A stretch of DNA of 64,000 nt from Rhizobiales bacterium 62-47 (GTDB lineage: Bacteria; Pseudomonadota; Alphaproteobacteria; Rhizobiales; Xanthobacteraceae), in contig MKVX01000020.1 in the NCBI GenBank assembly GCA_001899255.1, positions 186,001-250,000 on the forward strand. Reading direction: 5' to 3'. Below are positions 45,007-53,620 of this stretch, in pieces (the stretch's first letter is position 1; every line of letters begins with the position of its first letter). The position numbers and the translations under genes are program-made. A model generated the notes under the pieces. It made no database searches. It was not told the DNA's origin and was given only the letters and a program-made list of their open reading frames with translations.

Positions 45007-46104
45007 TCAGTTACTGCGCCTTCCCTCGGAAGGCCTTCTTTCACGCTGCCAGCGCTGGATCCTGTTGCGCGCGTCGCGGAGGGCAAACAGTCCTCCCACG
45101 ACTACGCGCGCGGTCACGTCGGGGCAGTAGTGAAATTCCCGGACGGCAAGCAGAACGCCTCGTTTGCCCGCGAGTCCCTTTTTGAATTGCCGGATTCCCG
45201 GATCACCGGGACCACCGAGTTCGTACCAGCGCACCTTTGTGTTTTCCCGCAGCCAGCGCATGACGTGCCATTGCAGGACATATCCGGCGTTCAGTGCGGT
45301 CGCCTCGTCGCTGGTCGCACCGAAGACGTAGTAGGCGAGATCGCCCACGACGCTGAAAGCGATCCCGCCAATCGGCTTTCCGTCGTGATACGCCAAGGCA
45401 ATGCGCATCTTCATTCGTTCCGGAAGCCGCATCAGGTCCGGAATGGATGCGGGCAGATCGACGCCCGGATAGTTCAGGTTCTTGCGCCGAACCATCTCGG
45501 CATAGATCTCCTGGAAGGTCTTGATGTCGGCCGGAGCTTCACCGATACGAACCTCGAGGCCGTGCGCAAGACCCTTGCGGAGATTATAGCGCCATCGCTG
45601 ATCCAGGCTTTTCTGTTGCTCCGCCTCGTCGAGCGATGCATCGACGAAGTAGCGGTCAAGCATCGATGACGTGGAGCCCGCGAGCCCCATTTCTGCCAGG
45701 ATTTTCGCTTCGATCGGATAGAAGTCCGGATGGGGACGCGGACGGAGGACGAGGTAAAGCTTTCGCCGCCGACAATATTCGTCCACCAACGCTGCCACCG
45801 CTGTCCGGTATCGCTCCGGGTCGGGAGCAACGTCAAAGGAGCGCCAGAACGGCGCGAAGCGCACGAGCGCCATGCCGCGGCCGAGATAAGGCACGAGATA
45901 CAATCCGATCCGGGCACCTGCGACGGGGGTGCCCTCGCGTCGCAGCAGAATATGGCTCGATCGTTCGCCCCGTTGTCCGGAGCCGTAGATTGCCGTCTGT
46001 TCGTAGTGGACGTCGGCAAACGCACCCATCGCTGCGTGCCAACCGTCGTCCGGCACGCAGTCGATTTGGCGTTCGTCCAAGGTTTCTCCTTGCGCGACAA
46101 ACAT
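45007..46104 (-). CDS. FemAB/GNAT-like transferase
   Basis: 365 aa. The two-lobed GNAT/FemAB (Acetyltransf_6, BioF2-like) pattern is visible: FADVHYEQTAIYGSGQRGER, ILLRREGTPVAGARIGLYLV, RWRYNLRKGLAHGLEVRIGE, ALAYHDGKPIGGIAFSVVGD and WYELGGPGDPGIRQFKKGL. Such enzymes transfer acyl or aminoacyl groups to peptidoglycan peptides, exopolysaccharide or exported products. It sits between the cupredoxin and cusF, starting nine bases after the former's stop. The in-frame start 22 codons upstream would overlap the cupredoxin gene. Confidence 0.82.
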   Translation of the reverse strand: MFVAQGETLDERQIDCVPDDGWHAAMGAFADVHYEQTAIYGSGQRGERSSHILLRREGTPVAGARIGLYLVPYLGRGMALVRFAPFWRSFDVAPDPERYRTAVAALVDEYCRRRKLYLVLRPRPHPDFYPIEAKILAEMGLAGSTSSMLDRYFVDASLDEAEQQKSLDQRWRYNLRKGLAHGLEVRIGEAPADIKTFQEIYAEMVRRKNLNYPGVDLPASIPDLMRLPERMKMRIALAYHDGKPIGGIAFSVVGDLAYYVFGATSDEATALNAGYVLQWHVMRWLRENTKVRWYELGGPGDPGIRQFKKGLAGKRGVLLAVREFHYCPDVTARVVVGGLFALRDARNRIQRWQRERRPSEGRRSN

Positions 46105-46112
46105 CTTGGGAG

Positions 46113-46595
46113 TCACTTGACGACGACCGTGCCGATCATCCCCGCTTCCCGATGTCCCGGGATCAGGCATGAATATTCGAACTCTCCCGCTTTGGTGAAT
46201 CTCCAGACGATTTCGCCCGTCTTCTTCGGAGCGAGGCGCTTGCCGTTCGGATCATCATGCTCCATGTCGGGATTTTTCTTCATCGACTCGGCATGCTTGA
46301 GATTTTCGGCCGTGGTCGCGAGAATGAACTCGTGGTCGAATTCGCCGTTGTTGCGCAGCATGAACTTGATCTGCTCGCCTTTTTTGACCTCGATCTTGTT
46401 CGGCGTGAACGTCATCTTGCCATCGGCTTCGCCCATCGTCACTTGAACGATCCGTGCTGGTTTATTCGCCTCGCCCGGCTCACCAGCCGAAAACGTGTCG
46501 TCCTGATGTCCGGCAGGCCCTGCCCCGGCCCATGCCGGCGCCGCCAAGATCAGTGTTGCAAATAATGCGACGCCAGTTCGATGCAGTTCTTTCAT
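46113..46595 (-). CDS. Exported cupredoxin (plastocyanin/azurin-like)
   Basis: 160 aa. A signal peptide (ALFATLILAAPAWAG) is followed by a single cupredoxin domain. The type-1 copper ligands are visible: His in FDHEFILA and the C-terminal Cys-His-Met set in YSCLIPGHREAGM (C-x4-H-x4-M). A Met/His-containing insertion (ESMKKNPDMEHDDPNG) could bind more copper. Likely a periplasmic electron carrier or copper sink between the multicopper oxidase and the FemAB-like genes (CopI-like). Confidence 0.88.
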   Translation of the reverse strand: MKELHRTGVALFATLILAAPAWAGAGPAGHQDDTFSAGEPGEANKPARIVQVTMGEADGKMTFTPNKIEVKKGEQIKFMLRNNGEFDHEFILATTAENLKHAESMKKNPDMEHDDPNGKRLAPKKTGEIVWRFTKAGEFEYSCLIPGHREAGMIGTVVVK

Positions 46596-46641
46596 GTCGC
46601 GTCTCCTTCGTTCGGTGAAACATTCGGTCTGAACGTCGCAC

Positions 46642-48024
46642 TCACATCCCCTTCATCTTCATGCCTTTCATGCCTTTCATCTTTGCAGCGCCCGCATCGT
46701 CTTTGCCGTTCTGCGGTCGGACCGGCTCCGCGGCCGGAGCATCGACTTCATATGCGACGGTGCCAGGCGGGTTCTTGTAGGGCCCGGGATCGCTGTAATC
46801 GTCGCGGGCCATGCCTTCGCGGATCTTCATCACCGTGAACATCCCGCCCATCTCGATCGGCCCGAATTGTCCCGAGCCCGTCATCATCGGCAGCGTGTTG
46901 TCCGGCGCAGGCATTTCCATCTCGCCCATCGCCATGCCCGTCGATCCCATCACCATGGCGTCTGGCGCCAGCTTGCCGACCGCTTTCGCCAGATCCTTCT
47001 TCGAGACGCCGATCATGTTGCGCATGTCGTGGCCCATGGCGTTCATGGTGTGGTGCGACTTGTGGCAATGCAGTGCCCAGTCCCCCGGGTTGTCGGCCAA
47101 CACATCGAACGCCCGAACCGCACCGACCGGAACGTCCGTCGTGGTCTCCGGCCTCTGAGCGCTTTCCGGAATCCAGCCGCCGTCGGTGCAGGTCACTGCA
47201 AAGTGGTGTCCATGCAGGTGAATCGGATGGTTGGTCATGGTGAGATTGCCGATCCGGACCCGTACCCTGTCGCCGAGCCGCACCGGCAGCGGATCGATGC
47301 CCGGAAACACGCGGCTGTTGAACGTCCACATGTTGAAGTTGGTCATCTCGTTGACCTTCGGCAGATAGGTCCCGGGGTCGATGTCGTAGGTGCTCATGAT
47401 GAAGACGAAGTCGCGATCGACCGGACGGAACGACGGATCGCGCGGGTGCACAATGACCATGCCCATCATGCCCATTGCCATCTGCACCATTTCGTCGGAG
47501 TGCGGGTGGTACATGAACGTCCCACTGTTCTTCATCTCGAACTCGTAGACGAAGGTCTTGCCGGGCTTGATATGCGGCTGATTGAGACCACCGACGCCGT
47601 CCATGCCGTTCGGCACGATCATGCCGTGCCAATGCACGGTCGTATGCTCGGGCAGCTTGTTGGTGACGAAGATGCGGACCTTGTCGCCTTCGACGGCCTC
47701 GATCGTCGGGCCCGGCGCCTGGCCATTGTAACCCCACAGATACGCCTTCATACCGTCGGCGAACTCTCGCACCACGGGCTCCGCGACGAGATGGAATTCC
47801 TTCCAGTCGCCATTCATCCGCCAGGGCAGTGACCAGCCGTTGAGGGTCACGACCGGGCGGTAATCCGGACCGCTGGTGGGATGCAGCGGCGGCTGCATCG
47901 TCACCTTGTCCATGATCGGCGCTTCCGGAATGTTCGCCGCCTGCACGCGACCGCTGACGGCGCTCGCGCCGACCAGCGCGGCCGTTCCCAAAAATCCTCT
48001 TCGCGATAGCATGTTGGTCTCCAT
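46642..48024 (-). CDS. Periplasmic multicopper oxidase, CopA/CueO-like
   Basis: 460 aa. A twin-arginine signal (MLSRRGFLGTAALVGASAVS) indicates export in folded form. Copper motifs appear in order: HWHGMIVPNGMDG, FMYHPHSDEM, HPIHLHGHHF and HCHKSHHTMNAM, with Met as the type-1 axial ligand. The C-terminal part is Met-rich (GSTGMAMGEMEMP, KMKGMKGMKMKGM end), a common feature of Cu(I) oxidases. The ATG overlaps the cusC stop by one base and has GGAGG upstream; a second start four codons later is possible. It should oxidise Cu(I) to the less toxic Cu(II). Confidence 0.92.
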   Translation of the reverse strand: METNMLSRRGFLGTAALVGASAVSGRVQAANIPEAPIMDKVTMQPPLHPTSGPDYRPVVTLNGWSLPWRMNGDWKEFHLVAEPVVREFADGMKAYLWGYNGQAPGPTIEAVEGDKVRIFVTNKLPEHTTVHWHGMIVPNGMDGVGGLNQPHIKPGKTFVYEFEMKNSGTFMYHPHSDEMVQMAMGMMGMVIVHPRDPSFRPVDRDFVFIMSTYDIDPGTYLPKVNEMTNFNMWTFNSRVFPGIDPLPVRLGDRVRVRIGNLTMTNHPIHLHGHHFAVTCTDGGWIPESAQRPETTTDVPVGAVRAFDVLADNPGDWALHCHKSHHTMNAMGHDMRNMIGVSKKDLAKAVGKLAPDAMVMGSTGMAMGEMEMPAPDNTLPMMTGSGQFGPIEMGGMFTVMKIREGMARDDYSDPGPYKNPPGTVAYEVDAPAAEPVRPQNGKDDAGAAKMKGMKGMKMKGM

Positions 48025-49481
48025 CAATTGCCTCCGCCGCCGGCCTGGGCGGTCGTCGTCGGACTGGACTTCGTTGGTGTTTCTCCCGAGCCGCCGCCGT
48101 TGACGGCGGTCTGCAGGTCGGATTGGGCGAGCCAGAAGCTGCGCTTGGCTTCGATCGCCGCGCGCAATGAGGCGGTGCGCTGCCGCGCTTCCGTCAACAG
48201 TGTGAACACGTCCACCTGCATGCTCGAAAAGCGCAGTTGCATCTCTTCGGTGATAATCTTCCGGAGCGGCAGAACCTCGCGCTCGTACTGCCGGGCGATC
48301 TCATAGCTCGATCGATACGTCCGGTACGCGTCACGCGCTTCCGAGCGCACGTTGATCGCCTTCTCGGTCAGACGATTGAAGGCCTGGTTGTAGGTCTCGC
48401 TCGCTTGCCGCACCCGGACCTCGCCGCCGTCGAAGATCGGGATCTGGAACTGGATGTCGAAGCCGCGTTCGCGGAACCGGGAGCCATCGGGGTTCCTGGT
48501 GGTCTTCGAAATTCCCGCAACATCGAGCAGCGTGACGAAACGGCTCGCTTCCGTCAGATTGAGCGCTTTTGCCAAAGCAACCAGTTCGATACGGGCGATC
48601 TGTAGATCGATACGGTGTTCAACGGCGTCGACTTCGATGCGTGGCAAGGTCTGCGGACGCGGCGGCAAAGCCGGCAGATGGCTCGGCAGCTTGAAATTGA
48701 GATCGCCGTCCCACAGCCCCAACAGCCGTGCCAGAGCTTCGCGCGAACTGGTCGCTTCCTGACGCACCGTCGCAAGGTCCGCTGTGGTTTCCGCATAGAA
48801 GACCTGCTCACGCGCCTGATCGAGTTTGTTCATCGATCCGGTCTGGCCAAGGTTCTTCGACAATTGCGCGATGGATTCGGCGGTGGCCTTGGCGCGGCTG
48901 AGAAATCCGACCAATTCATTGGCGGCAACTGCGCGGTAGTAAGCACGTCTGACGTCGGCGGCAAGACGGAGTGTTTCCAGCGCGGCGCGAAGCTGTGCCT
49001 GCCGGAAACGCTGCTTCGCGATCTCGGAGCGGAACGGCAGCGTCGCCAGTGCCAGAATGTCGCCGACAACCTGGCGCTGGATCTCGACCACACCGCCGCC
49101 TGCGATTCTCGAAATCGAGAAGGTCGGATTGGGCAGAAGGCTTTCCTGGACACGATCGGCTTCCGCCAACGCCAATTCATTGTAAGTGGCCTGCAAGCCG
49201 CGGTTGTTAAGCAGCGCGACCTGGACGGCGGTGTCGACGGTGAGCGCCCGGCGCAGCAGCCGCGTGACGTCATCGTTCGCACGCTGTGCCTCGTCCACGG
49301 AGCGGATCGCGACCACGTCCTTCTTAATCGTATGATCGGCGACATCGGCGACGACGCCCATTCCCCGATCCGGCGAGAACGTCGCACAACCGGAAAGAAG
49401 AAGGGAAGCGGTGAGCACCAGCGCCGACCGATTGCTTCTGAGGAAGCTCTGATGCGGCAGCACGCCACGGATAATTTTCAT
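48024..49481 (-). CDS. cusC: Outer-membrane efflux channel, TolC family (CusC-like)
   Basis: 485 aa. The N-terminal lipoprotein signal has lipobox LLSGC. The rest is the TolC-type alternating helical and barrel pattern: AVQVALLNNRGLQATYNELA, ESLLPNPTFSISRIAGGGVV, FDIQFQIPIFDGGEVRVRQA and LPLRKIITEEMQLRFSSMQV. It forms the outer-membrane tunnel for the CusBA pump. It is the only outer-membrane factor gene in the window, although three RND pump sets are present. Nine bases separate it from the upstream small lipoprotein gene. Confidence 0.93.
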   Translation of the reverse strand: MKIIRGVLPHQSFLRSNRSALVLTASLLLSGCATFSPDRGMGVVADVADHTIKKDVVAIRSVDEAQRANDDVTRLLRRALTVDTAVQVALLNNRGLQATYNELALAEADRVQESLLPNPTFSISRIAGGGVVEIQRQVVGDILALATLPFRSEIAKQRFRQAQLRAALETLRLAADVRRAYYRAVAANELVGFLSRAKATAESIAQLSKNLGQTGSMNKLDQAREQVFYAETTADLATVRQEATSSREALARLLGLWDGDLNFKLPSHLPALPPRPQTLPRIEVDAVEHRIDLQIARIELVALAKALNLTEASRFVTLLDVAGISKTTRNPDGSRFRERGFDIQFQIPIFDGGEVRVRQASETYNQAFNRLTEKAINVRSEARDAYRTYRSSYEIARQYEREVLPLRKIITEEMQLRFSSMQVDVFTLLTEARQRTASLRAAIEAKRSFWLAQSDLQTAVNGGGSGETPTKSSPTTTAQAGGGGN

Positions 49482-49490
49482 GACGTGCTC

Positions 49491-49790
49491 CTAATGCTCG
49501 TGGCTGGAGTTCGGTGACGGGGTGACGCGCTGGTTCTGCTCCTTCCAGTTGGAAGGTGTCGTCGGGCGAAGGCTGGTGTAAGGGGCGAGGGTCGACCGGT
49601 AGCCGACGCCCGCAACCTTCGCTCCGGGATCGGCGGGATCTGCGCCGACGAGCGGCACCAACGGTACCGCGCAGCCGCCGAGCGTCATGGCCGCCAAAGC
49701 CACCCCTGCGAATGCCCCAAGTTTTCTTCCAAATATTCCGCGCGCCACCGAACCAACGGCGGCGACGATCGCCCCAATCTGCGCTGACAT
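49491..49790 (-). CDS. Small probable lipoprotein upstream of cusC
   Basis: 99 aa from MSAQIGAIVAAVGSVARGIF at 49790. A hydrophobic signal ends at a lipobox-like LGGC (AGVALAAMTLGGCAVPLVPL). The C-terminal part is Pro/Ser-rich and ends NSSHEH. No family recognised. A GGGG element precedes the ATG. An 18-codon longer frame is less likely. Confidence 0.65.
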   Translation of the reverse strand: MSAQIGAIVAAVGSVARGIFGRKLGAFAGVALAAMTLGGCAVPLVPLVGADPADPGAKVAGVGYRSTLAPYTSLRPTTPSNWKEQNQRVTPSPNSSHEH

Positions 49791-49869
49791 AAAAATCCCC
49801 TGAACTGACGATGGACCACAGGCGTGCGCACCCCTCACAGGCACGGCACCGCGTCATGCTGTTGTCAGG

Positions 49870-50346
49870 TCAGGAATTTGGGGGGCGATAAAGCCGCGGA
49901 GGCGCGTTGTCCGCCAGTTTCCGATGGACGTCGGATATCCGGACGGCGCTCGGCACCGACGGCTTTGCCACCGCGACGAGGGTTGCAGGAAGCGCGGTGA
50001 CGCACATCAGGCCGCAGCACTTTCCATCCGCCGCATGCGGCGCCTTTGCCGGACCGGAATCGCTCTTCAACGCGACCGGCTTCACATCATGATCTGCGGA
50101 TGAATCCGCGTGGGTCTGGACGCCGGAATGATGATGGGCATGTCCGTCGTTGTGGACGTGCATCATGCCTTCCTGGTGCACGTGGAGCATGGCTGGCACG
50201 TGATCCTCGTCAGTCAGGCAATAGGGCGCGGCCTGACTGCCGGGCAATGCGAAGGACAGCGTCGGCGCCAACACGCAAAACAGATAGGCCAAGGCGATGA
50301 GCCACCCTGCCTTAACCCGTTGCGTCCTGGTAAGTCCGACCAACAT
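49870..50346 (-). CDS. His-rich exported protein of unknown function
   Basis: 158 aa with one N-terminal membrane or signal segment (AGWLIALAYLFCVLAPTLSF). The following region is rich in His and Met (AMLHVHQEGMMHVHNDGHAH, HHHSGVQTHADSS), then a CCGLMC motif and a basic Pro-rich tail. The layout suggests a periplasmic metal-binding protein, perhaps DUF2946-like. It is the first gene of the cluster after csoR. The start at 50346 follows a TTG also in frame. Confidence 0.7.
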   Translation of the reverse strand: MLVGLTRTQRVKAGWLIALAYLFCVLAPTLSFALPGSQAAPYCLTDEDHVPAMLHVHQEGMMHVHNDGHAHHHSGVQTHADSSADHDVKPVALKSDSGPAKAPHAADGKCCGLMCVTALPATLVAVAKPSVPSAVRISDVHRKLADNAPPRLYRPPNS

Positions 50347-50432
50347 CAATGCGTCAATGCTTTCGATTTCCTGTACTCGGATTCGGAATCATAACTGCGA
50401 AATCGCGCGCCGCCAAGATGGAACCGAGAGGT

Positions 50433-50708
50433 TCATCGTTCCGCCCGTCCGACCACCGCCATCAATTCCGCGATCTTGCGGCGCTGATCCGCCTTGTCGC
50501 CGCTCGCAATCGCATGCTCGACGCAGTGGGCGACATGGTCCTTCAACACCTCTTCCTCGACGCGGCGCAGGGCGGCACGAACGGCGGAGATCTGCGTTAC
50601 GATATCGATGCAGTAGCGGTCCTCCTCCACCATCTTGGCGAGGCCGCGCACCTGCCCCTCAATTCGGCTGAGGCGTTTCTGGCATGACGTCTTGATGTCT
50701 TTTCGCAT
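50433..50708 (-). CDS. csoR: Copper-sensing repressor CsoR
   Basis: 91 aa, all-helical. The Cu(I) ligand set of CsoR is present: Cys33 (DRYCIDIVTQI), His58 and Cys62 (KDHVAHCVEH, H-x3-C). N-terminal helix: KRLSRIEGQVRGLAKMVEED. It is divergent to copA, with a TACCC/GGGTA operator between, and upstream of the long minus-strand copper gene array, so it probably controls both directions. Derepression occurs when Cu(I) binds. Confidence 0.93.
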   Translation of the reverse strand: MRKDIKTSCQKRLSRIEGQVRGLAKMVEEDRYCIDIVTQISAVRAALRRVEEEVLKDHVAHCVEHAIASGDKADQRRKIAELMAVVGRAER

Positions 50709-50718
50709 TCGATTTATA

Positions 50719-50733
50719 TACCCCTACCGGGTA
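50719..50733. promoter_or_regulatory. CsoR operator between csoR and copA
   Basis: TACCC-CTACC-GGGTA, an inverted repeat with C/G tracts of the CsoR type, in the 53-bp gap between the divergent start codons. Confidence 0.7.
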
Positions 50734-50761
50734 CCTGTTACAAGTCAATGAGGGGGCCTAA

Positions 50762-53173
50762 ATGACCAGGTCGCGAAACGCAAGTTCCACGGGCCAGCCG
50801 GCCCCCTCCTCGATGGCAACTCACCAGCATGGCGGCCAGGCCCACGGCAATCACGAGCATCATCAACCTCCCGCGGAAAAGGGGAAAGTCCTCGACCCGG
50901 TTTGCGGGATGACCGTCGACCCGGCGACGAGCAAGCACCGGTTCGATTACCAAGGCCGCACCTACCATTTCTGTTCGGCAGGCTGTCGCACGAAGTTCGC
51001 GGCCGCTCCTGAAACCTACCTCGATAAGTCCAAGGCCGCGCCGAAGGAGCCTGTTCCGGAAGGCACCGTTTACACATGCCCGATGCATCCGGAAATCAGG
51101 CAGATCGGGCCCGGCAACTGCCCGATCTGCGGAATGGCTCTGGAGCCCGAAGTGGCAACGCTGGACGCCGCACCGAATCCCGAACTGGCGGACATGACCC
51201 GACGGTTCTGGATCGGCCTCGTGCTGGCGCTGCCCGCAGTCGTCCTCGAGATGGGCGGGCATTTGGTCGGCGGCCACGGCTGGGTCGACCAAACCCTGTC
51301 GAACTGGATTCAACTCGTCTCGGCGACACCGGTCGTGATCTGGGCGGGTTGGCCATTCTTCGTGCGCGGCTGGCAGTCGCTGGTGACCCGCAACCTCAAC
51401 ATGTTCACCCTGATCGCGATGGGGACTGGCGTCGCTTACGTCTACAGCGTCGTCGCCACCGTCGCCCCGCAGGTCTTTCCGCCCGCGTTTCGCGGACACG
51501 ATGGTGCCGTTGCCGTCTATTTCGAAGCGGCGGCGGTGATCACCGTCCTGGTACTGCTGGGTCAAGTGCTCGAATTGCGTGCCCGCGAAGCAACGTCGGG
51601 CGCGATCAAGGCCTTGCTCGATCTCGCACCGAAGACCGCGCGTCTCGTCACCGAGGACGGCACGGATCATGAAGTCCCGCTCGACAGCCTGAACGTGGGT
51701 GACAGGTTGCGCGTCCGTCCCGGCGAAAAGGTGCCGGTCGACGGCATTATTCTTGAGGGGCGCTCATCGCTCGATGAATCCCTGGTGACGGGAGAATCGA
51801 TGCCCGTCACCAAAGAGACCGACGCCAAGGTCATCGCAGGCACCCTGAATCAATCCGGTAGCTTCGTGATGCGGGCCGAGAAGGTTGGGCGCGATACCAT
51901 GTTGTCGCAGATCGTGCAGATGGTGGCGCAGGCGCAGCGCTCGCGCGCGCCGATTCAGCGGCTCGCGGATCAGGTTGCCGGGTGGTTCGTTCCAACCGTC
52001 ATCGTCGCGGCGCTTGTCGCCTTCGCCGCCTGGTGGATTTTCGGGCCCGAACCGCGTCTGGCGTTCGGTCTGGTGGCGGCTGTCAGCGTGCTGATCATTG
52101 CCTGTCCTTGTGCCCTCGGGTTGGCGACGCCGATGTCGATCATGGTCGGCGTGGGACGCGGCGCCCATGCGGGCGTGTTGATCAAAAATGCTGAAGCGCT
52201 GGAGCGTCTGGAAAAGGTCGATACGCTGGTGGTCGATAAAACGGGAACGCTCACCGAAGGCAAGCCAAAGGTCGTCTCTATCGTTTCCGTCGCGGGATTT
52301 CGGGAGGACGATCTGCTCCGCCTCGCCGCGAGCGTCGAGCGCGCCAGCGAGCATCCGCTGGCTGATGCCGTTGTACGGGCGGCGAAAGAGCGCAATCTGA
52401 CATTGATCAATGTAGAGGAATTCGACTCGCCAACAGGCAAAGGTGTGACCGGCAGGGTGGACGGCAAATCTGTCTTGCTTGGCAATACGGCCTATTTGAA
52501 ATCGTTAGGTGTCGAGACACAAACATTGGAGCCACAAGCCGAAATCCTGCGCGGTGAAGGTGCAACCGTGATCAATATCGCACTCGATGGACAATTGGCG
52601 GGCCTCTTTGCAATCGCCGATCCAGTGAAGCAATCCACGCCCGATGCCTTGAAGGCGCTGGCAGCGGACGGCATCAAGGTCATTATGTTGACCGGCGACA
52701 ACAGGACGACGGCGAATGCGGTCGCGAAACGGCTCGGCATCTCGGAGGTCGAGGCGGAAGTGCTGCCCGACCAGAAGAGCGCCGTCGTGAGCAAGCTGCA
52801 GAAGTCCGGTCGCGTCGTCGCAATGGCCGGCGACGGCGTCAACGACGCCCCTGCCCTTGCCGCGGCCGAAGTCGGGATCGCGATGGGCACCGGCACCGAT
52901 GTCGCGATGGAAAGCGCGGGCGCAACACTTCTCAAGGGCGACTTGATGGGAATCGTTCGCGCCCGCCGTCTCTCCGAAGCGACGATGAGCAACATCCGGC
53001 AGAACCTGTTCTTCGCGTTCATCTACAACGCCGCCGGAATACCGATTGCCGCCGGCGTGCTCTATCCGACGTTCGGACTGTTGCTGTCGCCGATCATCGC
53101 CGCGGCGGCGATGGCGCTATCTTCAGTCAGCGTCGTGGGCAATGCGCTCCGGTTGAAGTCCATAAACTTGTGA
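50762..53173 (+). CDS. copA: Cu(I)-exporting P1B-type ATPase CopA
   Basis: 803 aa. The His-rich N-terminus ([16 protein letters not shown]) is followed by a YHS domain ([20 protein letters not shown]) and a heavy-metal-binding segment ([20 protein letters not shown]). A CxxC HMA domain is absent. The P1B core has the TGES motif ([12 protein letters not shown]), the membrane CPC motif ([12 protein letters not shown]), the phosphorylation motif [10 protein letters not shown], the HP locus (SEHPLADAV) and [11 protein letters not shown]. It pumps cytoplasmic Cu+ to the periplasm. A GAGGGGG element precedes the ATG. It is divergent to csoR and its operator. Confidence 0.95.
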   Translation: MTRSRNASSTGQPAPSSMATHQHGGQAHGNHEHHQPPAEKGKVLDPVCGMTVDPATSKHRFDYQGRTYHFCSAGCRTKFAAAPETYLDKSKAAPKEPVPEGTVYTCPMHPEIRQIGPGNCPICGMALEPEVATLDAAPNPELADMTRRFWIGLVLALPAVVLEMGGHLVGGHGWVDQTLSNWIQLVSATPVVIWAGWPFFVRGWQSLVTRNLNMFTLIAMGTGVAYVYSVVATVAPQVFPPAFRGHDGAVAVYFEAAAVITVLVLLGQVLELRAREATSGAIKALLDLAPKTARLVTEDGTDHEVPLDSLNVGDRLRVRPGEKVPVDGIILEGRSSLDESLVTGESMPVTKETDAKVIAGTLNQSGSFVMRAEKVGRDTMLSQIVQMVAQAQRSRAPIQRLADQVAGWFVPTVIVAALVAFAAWWIFGPEPRLAFGLVAAVSVLIIACPCALGLATPMSIMVGVGRGAHAGVLIKNAEALERLEKVDTLVVDKTGTLTEGKPKVVSIVSVAGFREDDLLRLAASVERASEHPLADAVVRAAKERNLTLINVEEFDSPTGKGVTGRVDGKSVLLGNTAYLKSLGVETQTLEPQAEILRGEGATVINIALDGQLAGLFAIADPVKQSTPDALKALAADGIKVIMLTGDNRTTANAVAKRLGISEVEAEVLPDQKSAVVSKLQKSGRVVAMAGDGVNDAPALAAAEVGIAMGTGTDVAMESAGATLLKGDLMGIVRARRLSEATMSNIRQNLFFAFIYNAAGIPIAAGVLYPTFGLLLSPIIAAAAMALSSVSVVGNALRLKSINL

Positions 53174-53560
53174 GGTGTGGCTGTTCGAACTTGGCGGACC
53201 TGCGATTGAGTACCCGCTGAGTTTGAAAGATGATCGAGCCTCAAGATGTTCATATCCGAGCCCTGATCATATCTGTCCTCTGGGAGACGTTGCGAGGGCA
53301 GTTGACCGAGTTCGGGTTGATAACACCCCAGGGCGTTTGGCGCATTCCCAAACTCCAGGCGTTGGCAACGACACTGCCCGGTTTTGTTCGGAAATAGCGC
53401 GCCATTTTTCGATTCAGTGCCAACACTTTACCGCGCACCAATTTGAGGCAAGCGATCTTGCTCTTCGCCGTATCGCCACTGTGTCGGATTTTCCCATCTT
53501 CGGCGTACCGCGATTGGCCCTGCGACGAGCAGTCATTACTTCAAGGCCGCTTGATATTGA
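53174..53560. other. Intergenic stretch after copA
   Basis: No convincing gene; open frames are short and lack ribosome sites. It leads to a tRNA-like fragment at 53561. Confidence 0.4.
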
Positions 53561-53587
53561 TAATCCGAAGGTCGTAGGTTCAAACCT
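53561..53587 (+). other. tRNA-like 3'-half fragment
   Basis: TAATCCGAAGGTCGTAGGTT followed by CAAACCT has the order of an anticodon-stem 3' side, variable loop (AAGGTC) and T-arm (GTAGG then TTCAAAC) of a tRNA, close to initiator-Met-type sequences. The 3' strand of the T stem (CTTGC) does not pair and no 5' half is found. It may be an integration scar. Confidence 0.4.
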
Positions 53588-53620
53588 TGCCGCTGCATAC
53601 AGCACTCGGTCGCTATTGCG

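Noticed and set aside
44422-45669. 415-codon plus-strand frame antisense to cusF and the FemAB-like gene
   Set aside because: It spans two well-supported minus-strand genes and their gap, with no recognisable domain.
50738-51670. 310-codon minus-strand frame antisense to the start of copA
   Set aside because: It is a shadow of copA's YHS and membrane region, with no start signal and no similarity to a known family by eye.
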